Part shown: piece by piece, positions 18,145 through 27,528 of the stretch
Layout of the letters: every line of letters starts with the position of its first letter
Position numbering within the stretch: the stretch's first letter is position 1
From: Snodgrassella alvi
Lineage (GTDB): Bacteria; Pseudomonadota; Gammaproteobacteria; Burkholderiales; Neisseriaceae
Direction of reading: 5' to 3'
DNA length: 64,000 nucleotides
Assembly (NCBI RefSeq): GCF_002777825.1
Contig: NZ_MEIR01000068.1
Location: 1 to 64,000 of the forward strand
The notes under the pieces: generated by a model
What the model saw: only the letters and a program-made list of their open reading frames with translations
The model's database searches: none
Told to the model about the DNA's origin: nothing
Position numbers and translations under genes: made by a program

Positions 18145-18480
18145 AAATTTTATTGTGGTAATTTAATACACTTCTCCTAATAATAAATCCCTCATACATC
18201 ATGCCTGTGGCCTGATTATAGCTTTGGCTATACAGTAAATAAGTCTGAAGAAATTTAGTTTGGTTGAGTGAAATACACTGATGATAATATTTTGCAATCG
18301 TTTCATTTTTACAAAACGATTCAAAATTAAACTTGACTAATGCGCAGATAAACTATAAATTTAAATTATCCTAACTTATTCAAAAAAATACAACAAATTT
18401 ATATAATATATTTTATTTTATATTAATTTATTTTAATATAAATTTCTTATTTATTAATACTAATTCATAAGGAACACAAT
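18145..18480. other. AT-rich intergenic region
   Basis: I see no gene in these 336 bp. The last 100 bp are almost pure A/T and contain the probable promoter of the small gene that follows. Confidence 0.5.
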
Positions 18481-18699
18481 ATGATAAAAGATCCCAAAAT
18501 TGCTGAGGAAGTTAAAGATTTGATGTTTAAAATCACCAATGAATTAAATGAATCTTTATTTAAGGTACGAGATTGCTGCCCTCAAGATGAATTTAATGCT
18601 TATAGAAGAGTTGTTGGACACATAATGGGAGAAATGTTTGACTTTTTAGCTCCATTATTCCATGAACATCCGGAACTCAAACCAAAAGAATGGGATTAA
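18481..18699 (+). CDS. Small conserved-looking protein of unknown function
   Basis: The 72-residue product is acidic and predicted to be mostly helical. It contains DCCPQDEFNAYRRVVGHIMG, with two adjacent cysteines, and ends HPELKPKEWD. A good ribosome binding site (TAAGGA, 6-7 nt) precedes the ATG, and codon use is normal, so I regard it as real. There is no signal peptide or membrane segment. I do not recognise the family. It stands alone between two AT-rich gaps with a weak hairpin (CCAGC / GCTGG) 50 bp after the stop. Confidence 0.7.
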   Translation: MIKDPKIAEEVKDLMFKITNELNESLFKVRDCCPQDEFNAYRRVVGHIMGEMFDFLAPLFHEHPELKPKEWD

Positions 18700-20218
18700 T
18701 AACAGGCATTCGACTATTTCCTATGTACTTTATTTAATTGTATTTCAGCCAGCTTTAGCTGGTTTTCTTTAAAATTTTGACCTTTCTCCAATGAGTAAAA
18801 GGTAAAACAGATATAAATTTGAAAAAAATTTCTATTGATTAAAAATAATTAATATTATAACTTTGGTATATTTTATGAAATAAAATCTATAAGTAGCATA
18901 ACATATACAATTTTAATCCAGTCTTATATTGGAATGGCACCACAACTTCAAATAATAAAATTGAAAGGTGGTTATTTATTATATTCTATTGGAGATAAAT
19001 GGCTTAACGATGAATGTAACCATCTTTATGGTACCAATAAGCATAAACAACAAACGCATGCTACCATGCCTGAGTTAACATAAATTTCTCTCTTTGATAA
19101 ATTCAGTTTTAAATGTTGCTTTTGCTTCCTCATTATTATAAAAGCATTTTTTATTCAGAGGGCATTGGATGTTAAATGTGTTGAAGCATTTATTTGATAA
19201 CTGATTATGAAATTCCCCGACTCTATCAGAATTAAATAAAATTTAATGCTGAATTACTACACTGGCTATTTGATGCTGGTCAACACGATTACAGATAATT
19301 TTTTAATCAGATAATAAGTAGCAATCATAAATCATTCCAGCAATGGTTAGCATACATGTCGGTTAAGTCTGCTACTATAATCTGCCATTTAGTATCCACA
19401 TCAAACTGACATTGTAAATGATTAGATACTACGCTATTGCTTGCTGTCTTATATACCCGATAATGTTTACTCTATACTTTGTATGTCAACGATGGTGATT
19501 TCATTACCCGGGTAATCTCACAATGCGTAATCTGAGGCCTGTTTGTGTGATGGAAAATGAATTCGCTTAATCCCATACCCCTTATAATTGATAGTTGCAT
19601 TAAAAAAACAGCCACCATCTTATTTATCGGCACAATCTACAATCGATTACTACCTGGTTGTTTTGCTACGATATTAGACATAATACCCCGATCTCATTTA
19701 GCACTAATACAATATCTCTATAGGATAAAAATGCCGGAATGTTTTCAGATTTTTGATTTTGTTAATGTTAGCAGTGCAGCTTGTTTTAATCTATCGTTTT
19801 TCATCTGTAGCTTATCAAGTTATTTGCATAATGCAATTAGTTTATTTTCTTCTGGAATATAATTATCTTTATGTCACTTTTGCTTGATTGACTTATCCAG
19901 CAACTTACAGTTGACAGTGTCACATCCTATTCCTTTACCCATTAATTTGGGGATTTTTCTTATTGATATAGTTTAAACATTTGTTATCTGGAGCCAATAT
20001 TTAAGATACGTCTTACTCTTTTTTCTTAATTCATTTTCTTTTCCTTTGAAAGTCAGGTTTATTTTATTTATTCTCTAAAGACAGTTATATAGCTTAGTGT
20101 AGACATTCTGTTTGGCCAAATTAATCCTTTTTAACTCTTTGGCCTGCTATTTTTCATCAAGTCTTTTACGCTAAAATAATACCTTTGGTGACAATACACC
20201 TGCATAACGGTTACTGCC
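18700..20218. other. 1.5 kb gene-poor region with possible gene debris
   Basis: No convincing intact gene is present. A 49-codon frame at 18934-19083 (plus) reads protein-like (GGYLLYSIGDKWLND) but lacks a clear ribosome binding site. Further on, 19247-19410 gives protein-like text interrupted by stop codons (ELLHWLFDAGQHDY, stop, FFNQII, FQQWLAYMS). Together they suggest a decayed gene of unknown type. The 101-codon frame at 19557-19862 has no supporting features. Confidence 0.4.
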
Positions 20219-21199
20219 ATGAATAATCTGCTCAAAAAATTTTATATTGATCCGTTTTTACTGGCGATGCTAACTGTTGTAGGCACCGCTACCATCCTGC
20301 CCTGCCAGGGCAGCGCAAAAACATTTTTCAGCTATCTGACCACCATTGCCATCGCTCTGCTGTTTTTTATGCATGGAGCCAAACTATCCCGTCAAGCTAT
20401 TACTGAAGGCATCAGGCATTGGCGGCTACATTTGGTGGTATTTTGTAGTACGTTTATATTGTTTCCGCTAATCGGGTTAGGTTTGCGGATTTTGGTACCG
20501 CACTGGCTTTCTCCTGAGCTTTATCTGGGTTTTCTGTATTTGTGTGCACTACCGGCTACGGTGCAATCTGCAATTGCTTTCACTTCTATCGCCGGTGGGA
20601 ATGTGGCCGCAGCAGTGTGCAGTGCTTCAGCCTCAAGCATTCTCGGTGTTTTTCTGTCACCAATACTGATTAGTCTGATGATGCCTACCAGCGGCAACAC
20701 CGTTGATACTACAGCCGCAATTGAATCCATTCTGTTGCAACTGATGTTACCTTTTGTTGTAGGCCATTTGGCACGGCCACTGATTGCCAACTGGATTCAT
20801 AAACACAAAGTATGGATAAACCGTACTGACCGTGGCTCAATTCTGCTGGTGGTTTATGTTGCTTTCAGTGATGCGGTAGTTGAAGGTTTATGGCATAAGG
20901 TTAACTTAGGTTCAATCGGTATGATTGTTATGCTGAGCCTGCTGATACTATTTTTGGTTATATGTATTAATACACTGGTTGCGCGCTCGCTAGGCTTCAA
21001 TCGCGCTGATGAAATTACTATTGTTTTTTGCGGTTCGAAGAAAAGTTTGGCCAATGGTGTCCCCATGGCCAATGTTCTGTTTCCTGCCAGCATAGTAGGA
21101 ATTATGCTGTTACCACTGATGATTTTTCATCAATTGCAACTTATGATATGCGCTGTACTAGCACAACGTTACGCACGTTTAAACGATACTGCACAGTAA
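20219..21199 (+). CDS. SLC10A7/YfeH-like bile acid:sodium symporter family transporter
   Basis: This 326-residue inner-membrane protein has about ten hydrophobic segments and no signal peptide beyond the first helix. It matches the SBF-like group (P7/SLC10A7, bacterial YfeH) in its segments LLFFMHGAKLSRQAI, ALPATVQSAIAFTSIAGGNVAAA and FCGSKKSLANGVPMA. Substrate is unknown in bacteria; bile acid transport should not be assumed. It stands alone, with no clear terminator before the tRNA gene that follows on the other strand. Confidence 0.85.
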   Translation: MNNLLKKFYIDPFLLAMLTVVGTATILPCQGSAKTFFSYLTTIAIALLFFMHGAKLSRQAITEGIRHWRLHLVVFCSTFILFPLIGLGLRILVPHWLSPELYLGFLYLCALPATVQSAIAFTSIAGGNVAAAVCSASASSILGVFLSPILISLMMPTSGNTVDTTAAIESILLQLMLPFVVGHLARPLIANWIHKHKVWINRTDRGSILLVVYVAFSDAVVEGLWHKVNLGSIGMIVMLSLLILFLVICINTLVARSLGFNRADEITIVFCGSKKSLANGVPMANVLFPASIVGIMLLPLMIFHQLQLMICAVLAQRYARLNDTAQ

Positions 21200-21454
21200 C
21201 ACAATGAGTAATTAATATGGGTTGGCAAAATTCTTGTCAGCATTGAAATCAGCTCTTTTTCCTGAATTTATAGAAGCAGTAATGATAACAGGCTGGCAAA
21301 ATTTTCTGCTTCGGCCTGTATAGCAATCAATAATTTATTAAATATATTCAGAAACCTGCCAAAACGATCTGGCCAATTGGACACGGTAGCATTTTGCTAT
21401 CGAAAACAGATAATTTTATTTTTATAAAATATTTGGATAATCAATGCATTAAAC

Positions 21455-21530
21455 TGGTGCCAGTAGCAGGAATCGAACCTGTGACCTTCGCGTTACGAGT
21501 GCGCTGCTCTACCAACTGAGCTATACTGGC
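21455..21530 (-). tRNA. tRNA-Thr (anticodon CGT)
   Basis: The minus strand folds into a standard cloverleaf. The acceptor stem is GCCAGTA / TACTGGC, the D arm AGCTCAGTTGGTAGAGC, the anticodon loop CTCGTAA and the T arm GGTTCGAATCC. The discriminator is A and the 3' CCA is encoded. The anticodon CGT reads ACG. Confidence 0.97.
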
Positions 21531-21896
21531 ATTGCATTGATTTTAATCACAATGGCGCGCAGTATAGCATAATTGCCAGTTGTTCTCCATTATTCACTGA
21601 ATGCATTTAAACTTTTCCCACAGTAGTAAATCCATACAAATTTAGGGTTAGCTCTAAAAATAAATAGTTTTGCCAGTTTGCAATAAAGCTGGCGACAACA
21701 ATATTATCGATTACTCAAAACCGCTATCCTGTAAAGCAAAATGAATATTATCCAAACTGATATTTGGCTACCCTAATTTTTAATCTTTTGGTTATGTGAC
21801 AAAACTGATGAAACTGCAATTATTTCTGTATCACTACAGAACTGTAGATAAAAACTTTTAGTCCACTGTGCATAACCGGCAAATTAAAATCAGCTT
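21531..21896. other. Intergenic region, nothing recognised
   Basis: These 366 bp upstream of tRNA-Thr and downstream of the next minus-strand gene contain the tRNA promoter region and AT-rich DNA. I see no gene or strong hairpin. Confidence 0.5.
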
Positions 21897-22826
21897 TTAA
21901 CGTTGTTTTTTCTTAAAATTACTCATTACTTGCGCCAGATTATGCTGCAATACATCTTCTACCGCCGCAGGCACTTCTGCTAATAATTCACGCTGCAAGG
22001 TACTTACCAATCCGGCAGTATGTTTTTGTACGGCAACACGCACCATACCTGACAATACATCGGCCAGATGGGGACGTAATTTCTCGCTTAGCTGCTGCAA
22101 TAATGCTTGCTCGGAAATACAGGCTACTGCCCGGTTGGCCGTCCCGCGTGGTTCGATCACATGCATGTGTACATGAATAATCGGTTGGCCGTTTTCTGTT
22201 GTAGCAGGCAGCTCACCATCAGCATTATTCTGGCTGGTTTCTGTTTGTAAGACACTAGACTGATTACCCTTTAGTTGAATAGTACAGCATGAAGGCAAAT
22301 TTTCATCAATGGGTGCGCTTTGTAAACAGTTCTGTGCAGCCAGCCAGTCTTCCTGAATCAGTAAGGCTGTATCATTTAAAGCAGATTCCTGCTGTTGAGC
22401 TTCCAGAGTACTTTGCTGCTGCCATTGCTTCAGGTAAGCACGATAAACCCGCTCCCGCTGTACTGGATCAAGTAAAACTTCATTATTAGGCTGAGGCAGG
22501 TTATTGTTTCTGGGATTAGGCCTTGTATGTGCGCTACCACCTGCTACAGTACCCGTTACCGCCGGTGGCAAATTGAAACCATGTTCCGGCTTTCTGATTT
22601 TACGCGCAGCCACTGACGGTTTAATGATTTTTGCATCCTCACGGTGAACAGACCCGCCATCCTGCTTTTTTTTGTGTTGTCGTAATTGTTCAAGACGGCG
22701 CTCCCACTCGGGCATCACGTCTGTCGTCATTGTTGCCGCACTGGCCACAGATTGCTGCTTAGGTGGATTATCTTCACTCAGAGTAAAAACAAATTGATTT
22801 TGTTGTTCATACTGTTTTTTCACCAT
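21897..22826 (-). CDS. Uncharacterised hydrophilic protein with helical C-terminal domain
   Basis: The 309-residue product has no signal peptide or membrane segment. The first two thirds are low-complexity, rich in Gln, Asn, Pro and basic residues, and probably disordered. The C-terminal 75 residues (from about 235) are predicted helical and contain QLSEKLRPHLADVLSGMV and LQRELLAEVPAAVEDVL, the best candidate for a folded interaction domain. A short strand-like segment PIIHVHMHVIEPRG precedes it. I do not recognise the family. The gene is divergent from the small coiled-coil gene at 22972, sharing a 145-bp promoter region. Confidence 0.75.
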   Translation of the reverse strand: MVKKQYEQQNQFVFTLSEDNPPKQQSVASAATMTTDVMPEWERRLEQLRQHKKKQDGGSVHREDAKIIKPSVAARKIRKPEHGFNLPPAVTGTVAGGSAHTRPNPRNNNLPQPNNEVLLDPVQRERVYRAYLKQWQQQSTLEAQQQESALNDTALLIQEDWLAAQNCLQSAPIDENLPSCCTIQLKGNQSSVLQTETSQNNADGELPATTENGQPIIHVHMHVIEPRGTANRAVACISEQALLQQLSEKLRPHLADVLSGMVRVAVQKHTAGLVSTLQRELLAEVPAAVEDVLQHNLAQVMSNFKKKQR

Positions 22827-22971
22827 GCCCCCTCTTCTCGTTATCCCGATATATTTTAAACAGGCTGCACATGATTTTTTTAGTGCACCATATCTTAGTA
22901 ATTATAACAACTTTTATAGTTTAAAATGCTAAAATAATGTATATTTTTCCCAATTAAATTAGGATTGAATA

Positions 22972-23223
22972 ATGAATACAATCGAACAGCGTATTGAGTT
23001 TCTTGAAGAAAGTAACGAAGCCTTAATCATGCAAAACCGGGTTCTGGCTACGGCACTGAAAGGCTTATTACGGGCACTACCGGCTGATATAGCAGAATTG
23101 GCTACTGAGTCCATTCGCGCAGCTTTTGATAACGAAGTTGCAGAATTGCAGTATGAAGAAAATCCGCAAGTGGAACTATTTCACGATGCAACATACACAT
23201 TCTTTCATGAACGCGAACATTGA
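22972..23223 (+). CDS. Small coiled-coil protein of unknown function (SlyX-like N terminus)
   Basis: The 83-residue protein begins IEQRIEFLEESNEAL, a heptad-like pattern similar to the start of SlyX coiled coils. It continues with a helical LKGLLRALPADIAELA segment and an acidic tail ending FHEREH. It is too divergent from SlyX to name. TAGGA and similar AG-rich bases precede the ATG. A hairpin terminator follows directly. The divergent arrangement with the unknown gene at 21897-22826 may reflect a shared function, but nothing proves it. Confidence 0.75.
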   Translation: MNTIEQRIEFLEESNEALIMQNRVLATALKGLLRALPADIAELATESIRAAFDNEVAELQYEENPQVELFHDATYTFFHEREH

Positions 23224-23232
23224 CGTGAAATA

Positions 23233-23258
23233 GGCTGACAATAATACTGTTGTCAGCC
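23233..23258. terminator. Bidirectional terminator
   Basis: GGCTGACAA and TTGTCAGCC form a perfect 9-bp stem with an 8-nt loop between the convergent genes at 22972-23223 and 23298-24953. T-rich sequence follows weakly on the plus strand. Confidence 0.65.
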
Positions 23259-23297
23259 TGTTCTATCAGAATTTACAACATAAGCTGATTTCAAGAT

Positions 23298-24953
23298 TTA
23301 CATTTCCGCATAATTGGGGCCACTGCCACCTTCTGGGCAAACCCAGTTAATATTCTGGGCGGGATCCTTAATATCACAGGTTTTGCAGTGTACACAATTC
23401 TGTGCATTAATCTGCAAATGTGGATTTCCTGCTTTTTCAACAATTTCATACACACCAGCAGGACAATAACGGATTTCTGGGCTGGCATAATCACGATAAT
23501 TGACACTGATGGCCAGTTCTGGGTTATGCAGTTGTAAATGTACCGGCTGGCTTTCATTGTGGCTGATTCCAGCCAGAAAAACACTGCTCATGCGATCAAA
23601 GGTTAATTTACCATCTGCTTTAGGGTAATCAATAGGCTGGCAGTCCTGTGCTTTACGCAAAGATTCATAATCTGCACAGTGATGGCGAAGTGTCCAGGGG
23701 GTTTTGCCTCTGAATAGATATTCTTCAAGTGCACCATAAGCCAGGCCGCCAAATAGCCCCCATTTGAACGCTGGCCGCATATTGCGAACTTTATGCAATT
23801 CAGTGTATAACCAACTGTTTCGGAACAATTCAGTATATCTTACAGCTTCACCGTTACCACTATTTTCGATGCCTTCTGCATTCAATACGTCAATCACAGC
23901 TTCTGCCGCCAACATTCCCGATTTCATGGCGGCGTGGATCCCTTTGATACGCGGCACATTCAGAAAGCCTGCTGTATCACCAACCAGTACACCACCTGGA
24001 AAAGTCAGCTTAGGCAGACTTTGCAGCCCTCCTTCGCTTAACGCGCGTGCACCATAAGCAATACACTTACCACCTTCAAGCACTTCCCGAATAGCCGGAT
24101 GGGTTTTATAGCGTTGCATTTCAGCAAAGGGCGATAAATAGGGATTCTGGTAATCCAAACCAATTACAAATCCCACAGCTACTTTATTATCATTCAAGTG
24201 ATACAGAAATGAACCACCATATGTCTGCTGATCCAGTGGCCAGCCAATTGAATGTATTACTGTGCCTGGTCTGGATTTTTCTGGTGCGATTTCCCATAAC
24301 TCTTTAATTCCGAGTCCGTATGTCTGATGCTGACAATCCCTGTTTAATCCAAACTGCTGAATCAAGGTTTTGGTAAGCGAACCACGACAGCCCTCCGCAA
24401 AGATGGTTTGCTGCGCCAATAGCTCCATACCCTGCTGATAATTGTCTCCAGGCTTACCATCACGGTTCAGCCCCATATCTCCCGTAGCTATACCACGTAC
24501 GGAACCATCAGAATGGTACAGTACTTCCGCAGCAGCAAAACCTGGATAAATTTCTACACCTAATTCTTCTGCCTGCTGCGCCAGCCAGCGACAGAATACC
24601 CCCAGACTGATAATATAATTACCGTGATTGTTAAAGCTTGGCGGAGTGGGCAATCGATAGGCTTTCTTATGGGTTAGAAACAGCAGCCGATCTTCCTTAA
24701 CAGGACAGGATAATGGCGCATCCTTCTCCTGCCAGTTTTCAATTAGCTCAGATAAAGAACGAGGGTCAATAACTGCACCAGACAGAATATGTGCCCCTAC
24801 CTCAGAACCTTTATCGACTATGCACACGCTGATATCACGTTGCTGCCGGGCTGCCAGTTGCTTCAGACGGATGGCAGCAGATAAACCTGACGGACCAGCA
24901 CCAACAATCACAACATCATACTGCATGCTTTCACGTTCAACGGTTTCTGTCAT
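23298..24953 (-). CDS. Electron transfer flavoprotein-ubiquinone oxidoreductase
   Basis: ETF-QO passes electrons from reduced ETF to the quinone pool at the inner membrane. The 551-residue protein has an N-terminal FAD-binding motif (VVIVGAGPSGLSAAIRLK), the GAHILSGAVIDP segment and a central quinone/FAD region with GVLVGDTAGFLNVPRIKG. A C-terminal 4Fe-4S domain has cysteines in RYCPAG, NCVHCKTCD and WVCPEGG. I chose the ATG at 24953 because AGGA lies about 7 nt upstream; the frame is open to 24977. Its ETF alpha/beta partners are not in the window. Confidence 0.95.
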   Translation of the reverse strand: MTETVERESMQYDVVIVGAGPSGLSAAIRLKQLAARQQRDISVCIVDKGSEVGAHILSGAVIDPRSLSELIENWQEKDAPLSCPVKEDRLLFLTHKKAYRLPTPPSFNNHGNYIISLGVFCRWLAQQAEELGVEIYPGFAAAEVLYHSDGSVRGIATGDMGLNRDGKPGDNYQQGMELLAQQTIFAEGCRGSLTKTLIQQFGLNRDCQHQTYGLGIKELWEIAPEKSRPGTVIHSIGWPLDQQTYGGSFLYHLNDNKVAVGFVIGLDYQNPYLSPFAEMQRYKTHPAIREVLEGGKCIAYGARALSEGGLQSLPKLTFPGGVLVGDTAGFLNVPRIKGIHAAMKSGMLAAEAVIDVLNAEGIENSGNGEAVRYTELFRNSWLYTELHKVRNMRPAFKWGLFGGLAYGALEEYLFRGKTPWTLRHHCADYESLRKAQDCQPIDYPKADGKLTFDRMSSVFLAGISHNESQPVHLQLHNPELAISVNYRDYASPEIRYCPAGVYEIVEKAGNPHLQINAQNCVHCKTCDIKDPAQNINWVCPEGGSGPNYAEM

Positions 24954-25984
24954 GGTAAGCTTCCTGAATTGAAACAATGATAACTAAAACTGCTAGCATG
25001 CCTAATATAGGCATGCCGGATATTCAAAACTTGTCATTATAACGAACAATGGCAATTAAACGGTCTTTGGCTAGCTGTATAGACAGATTAATAAATAGTG
25101 CAAACAAATTCAGATGTAAAAAAATAATGATAAACCAGCCAGATACAGATAAATTAGTTATAGCCCGCAATACTCGCCCATTAACTAAATTTGATTTGAA
25201 ATCATGAAAATTACTTCTATCTTAAATTTTGTATTTTAATTGCAGATGCATTCAGTACTAAATTAACAATTTTCAACTGTTTGCTATATCAAGTCAAAAT
25301 ATTAAATCCAATATGAAGACTGTAAAGTTAAAAACGGCAACTAAGCTGTCGCTGGTTATTGAGGTATTGAACAGTTGTATTACTAATAACACTAATCTGA
25401 ATACATAAGATAATTGAATTGCAGATTTGAGGCTAATTACGACTACATGATGAGTATTCAAAAAATCATTTATAAAACGCCTTTTTTATACATCCACAGT
25501 CAGCAAAAATCAGATATTTCGTTTCTATAATATAAAATAAGCACTCCGTTTAGTAACAGCTGAACGGTTTATATGAGGCAATAAAGCCACAAACATATAA
25601 ACATGTTGTAAAAAAGCAACTGATTTTTATTTTAACAATTTGGACATGTAATCACCTAACTGTAAAATTATTATTGAAGATTATTTACTTTTACTAAATT
25701 TTATCAATATCTTATATTTTAAATTTTACCAATCGCCTGTAATTGCATGCAGAAGCTTGTATATCATCAAACAGCATTTTCAATTAGGAAACAGACTTTA
25801 CCAACCGCCTTATTTAACAAAAATACACGCATGGCTGATTGCATTAGTTTGCAAGGCGGGGCATAATTCGATTTGCACAAGTTATGCGCACTATAGCTAT
25901 TTGTTGATGAAACGATATAGTGTGCAAAAACTGGACTTCCATCATTAAAGTAATACTTTTTGATACAGATTAAGGTACATAATC
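24954..25984. other. 1 kb AT-rich intergenic region with small palindromes
   Basis: I see no gene here; the frame at 25757-25948 lacks support. Two structured spots exist: the palindrome at 24996-25016 and an inverted repeat GTTTATATG / CATATAAAC at 25567-25602. The last 100 bp should hold the promoter of the lipoprotein gene at 25985. Confidence 0.5.
24996..25016. promoter_or_regulatory. Palindrome upstream of ETF-QO gene
   Basis: GCATGCCTA and TAGGCATGC flank a 3-nt centre (ATA), 43 bp before the start of the ETF-QO gene. The symmetry and position suit an operator for a dimeric regulator; no T-run follows, so it is not a good terminator. Confidence 0.4.
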
Positions 25985-26212
25985 ATGAAAAAATCTTTGT
26001 TAGCTGCTGCTGCCCTGATGTCTTTGTTCTTGGCTGCTTGTACTAAAGACGAAGCAGCTCCTGCTGCTTCAGCTGCTTCAGAAGTTGCTGCTCCTGCTTC
26101 TGAAACAGTTGTTCCTGCTTCTGAACCAGCAGCTGCCGCTTCTGAAGTTTCTGCTCCTGTTGTTGCTTCTGAAGCAGAAGCTGAAGCTTCAGCTGTTGCT
26201 GCTTCTAAATAA
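25985..26212 (+). CDS. Small Ala/Ser/Glu-rich lipoprotein
   Basis: The 75-residue product has a clear lipoprotein signal (MKKSLLAAAALMSLFLAAC). The mature part is almost only Ala, Ser, Glu, Val and Pro, built from imperfect repeats of the type P-A-S-E and A-A-S-E. It is probably an unstructured, acidic, membrane-tethered chain; function unknown. The codons are strongly biased to GCT and TCT, so the repeat is also visible at DNA level and could expand or contract by slippage. An AAGG lies somewhat far upstream of the ATG. A strong terminator follows immediately. Confidence 0.85.
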   Translation: MKKSLLAAAALMSLFLAACTKDEAAPAASAASEVAAPASETVVPASEPAAAASEVSAPVVASEAEAEASAVAASK

Positions 26213-26225
26213 GCACACAAAAATC

Positions 26226-26257
26226 AAAAAAGCCAGACTGTTTAGTCTGGCTTTTTT
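26226..26257 (+). terminator. Terminator of the small lipoprotein gene
   Basis: AAGCCAGAC and GTCTGGCTT form a strong stem with a 6-nt loop, preceded by A and followed by T runs. It can act in both directions, and no other gene ends here. Confidence 0.93.
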
Positions 26258-26314
26258 GTTGTATGAGTATTTAATATAGTAGAAATTATCTTAGGTATTA
26301 ATTACCAGCCCTAA

Positions 26315-26875
26315 TTACAATTTTCCTCTAAAACTTAACATCATATACACCAGCTGTGTAAATAAACTGAAAAGCAGCAAAGTCTGCCAGCGCCATATTG
26401 GCTTTTCACTATCAGCGCCACGCAAAAACAGCATCATCATCAATATCCATTGACTACCAATCCAGAAAATCGGTTGCCAGGCCAACATCTGAAGCAAACT
26501 TACCAGTAAAGGGATAATCAGAGCAGCTTTATTCATCAGGGACAGGGACAGTACTAAAGCCAGACAGATAGCCAACGATCCAATCTGTAACCTGCTACTA
26601 TAGAGCAATACTGTTAAATAAGGGCTATTTCTGAGTTTGCAGCCTTGGTGCATAACGAAACATGACCCCAGCAATACGTACACAGGCACCAGAAACGAAT
26701 TTACCGGCTTAAAAGGACCAGCAATACCCGGTAAAATTTCACTACTTATGTTGACCAAAACCAACCAGACAGTTACTGATGCGGCCAACCAGCTATTAAG
26801 CTGATATTTGCAGCATTGCCAGACAAACAGTACTGCATATATCAGCACAACAGCATTACTTATTAGTGTACCCAT
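26315..26875 (-). CDS. Uncharacterised polytopic membrane protein
   Basis: This 186-residue protein has five or six predicted membrane segments and few charged residues. I do not recognise a family. Its start overlaps the stop of the DUF484 gene by one base (TAATG), so it is translationally coupled as the third gene of dapF-DUF484-membrane protein. In many proteobacteria the gene following DUF484 is xerC, which is not here. Confidence 0.75.
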   Translation of the reverse strand: MGTLISNAVVLIYAVLFVWQCCKYQLNSWLAASVTVWLVLVNISSEILPGIAGPFKPVNSFLVPVYVLLGSCFVMHQGCKLRNSPYLTVLLYSSRLQIGSLAICLALVLSLSLMNKAALIIPLLVSLLQMLAWQPIFWIGSQWILMMMLFLRGADSEKPIWRWQTLLLFSLFTQLVYMMLSFRGKL

Positions 26876-27528
26876 TAGCGTACCTGTTTCAGCAAACGCG
26901 CCAGAACAATAGCCATATTATCAGCCATGGCTGTTACCCATTCGGTAGCCATATCGGGAGCAAAATGTGCTTCATTTTCATGGCCAATAACCAGTATGGC
27001 AAGTACTTGATCTTTCCAGAGCAATGGTAACTGTAAAAAACTTTCCAGACGTGGCTGTGTAGGCAATAACTCTAGTAACGCAGCTACCGGTAAAGCACCA
27101 CAGACAGGAGCAGTTAGCTTTTCACTAATGGCTTTAATCCTGTCTTCAGCCAGTAAAGTTGCAGGCACACGCACATTTTTTGGTATGTCGGCAACGATTT
27201 TCAGTGCATAGTAAGATAAAGCAAATTCATTCTTCAACCCATCCCTGATTGCACGCTGCCACTGCGTCACTGTATTTACAGTAAGCAGGCGCTGATCAAA
27301 TGCCATAAATTTAGCCATCAGTGTATGATTTGCATCAGCATCATTCAGCATCTGAATCAGTTGTGAGGCCATTTTTTCGGTTTTACGCTGCATCACTTGC
27401 ATCTTGCCCTGCTGAAATGACAATATTTTGCTCTCTATCGGGCGCAAATTAAACTCGGCGGCATGTTCGTACAGCCACTGTGGTTGTGTATGTAAAAAAG
27501 CACGCACTTTTGCTTCATCAATACTCAT
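26875..27528 (-). CDS. DUF484 family protein
   Basis: The 217-residue cytosolic protein belongs to DUF484, a GAF-like family commonly encoded next to dapF. It starts with [19 protein letters not shown], matching the family opening (FL...P.F...HPEL), followed by a coiled-coil and a GAF-like domain (about 85-210). Function is unknown. It overlaps the end of dapF by 4 nt and the next gene by 1 nt. Confidence 0.88.
   Translation of the reverse strand: MSIDEAKVRAFLHTQPQWLYEHAAEFNLRPIESKILSFQQGKMQVMQRKTEKMASQLIQMLNDADANHTLMAKFMAFDQRLLTVNTVTQWQRAIRDGLKNEFALSYYALKIVADIPKNVRVPATLLAEDRIKAISEKLTAPVCGALPVAALLELLPTQPRLESFLQLPLLWKDQVLAILVIGHENEAHFAPDMATEWVTAMADNMAIVLARLLKQVR

Noticed and set aside
19557-19862. 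101-codon plus-strand frame
   Set aside because: It is hydrophobic by AT-rich composition, has no ribosome binding site, and reads like random translation.
25945-26220. 91-codon minus-strand Ala/Glu/Ser-rich frame
   Set aside because: It is the antisense shadow of the repetitive lipoprotein gene; the GCT/TCT repeats keep several frames open.
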